The notes below the pieces were generated by a model that had not been told where the DNA came from, made no database searches, and worked only from the letters and a program-made list of their open reading frames with translations. From CAYJFQ01 sp964369955 (GTDB lineage Bacteria > Bacillota_I > Bacilli_A > Erysipelotrichales > Erysipelotrichaceae), in contig CAYJFQ010000013.1 of the NCBI GenBank assembly GCA_964369955.1, forward strand, positions 1 to 31,336: a stretch of DNA of 31,336 nt, given 5' to 3'. Made by a program: the position numbers and the translations under genes. Below, one piece after another: positions 31,327 to 31,336 of the stretch. Position 1 is the stretch's first letter. Each line of letters begins with the position of its first letter.

Positions 31327-31336
31327 GAATCACAAA

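Overview
This is an AT-rich, gene-dense chromosomal segment of a low-GC Bacillota bacterium. Gene content and order point to the Bacilli/Erysipelotrichia side, near the Mollicutes branch. It carries the conserved origin-proximal block of Firmicutes (mnmG, rsmG, noc, parA, parB, mnmE, tatD, a 3D-domain protein at the yabE position, rnmV, rsmA, ispE, glmU, prs), with Shine-Dalgarno sites and short intrinsic terminators. The sporulation genes that interrupt the Bacillus version (yabG, sspF, spoVG) are absent. All 25 genes called here end in TAA (19) or TAG (6), none in TGA. The Trp codons I checked are TGG.

Layout. Positions 1-28335 are transcribed leftward (minus strand); 28572-31326 rightward. 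From high to low coordinates on the minus strand: nanE plus a SIS-domain sugar-phosphate protein (28.3-26.8 kb); typA; metG translationally coupled to a HAD phosphatase (24.8-22.1 kb); adenosine deaminase; mnmG; three cell-surface protein genes (18.4-11.4 kb); the rsmG-noc-parA-parB operon (11.2-8.1 kb); then a tight run mnmE-tatD-3D protein-rnmV-rsmA-ispE-glmU-prs (8.0-0.6 kb) with overlapping or nearly touching genes; and a small secreted or membrane protein at the left end. Rightward genes are a DEAD-box RNA helicase and an MFS exporter.

How it fits together. The core block joins tRNA wobble-uridine modification (MnmE/MnmG), 16S rRNA methylation (RsmG, RsmA), 5S rRNA maturation (RnmV), chromosome segregation (ParA/ParB/Noc) and precursor supply (PRPP, UDP-GlcNAc, isoprenoids). 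In the usual Firmicutes order mnmE-mnmG-rsmG-noc-parA-parB lies on one side of oriC and tatD-rnmV-rsmA-ispE-glmU-prs on the other. Here the two are fused, with no dnaA between them and mnmE moved to the junction.

Most unusual region. The mnmG-rsmG junction holds three surface protein genes: a vWA/InlB-repeat protein, a 1014-residue protein rich in IYGG/VGGG repeats, and a 199-residue protein. Their ectodomains differ, but all end in the same kind of three-helix membrane module: W-S-[IL]-F-[DN] at the first helix, TQDF at the end of the second, and [WY]-S-I exactly 13 residues after the T of TQDF. Two of the three also share a promoter architecture (a GTACGGTAT box, 20 nt, then TGn-TTTAAT) and G-rich ribosome binding sites. 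This looks like a co-evolving surface system with its own anchor and regulator, and it is the best candidate in the window for something undescribed.
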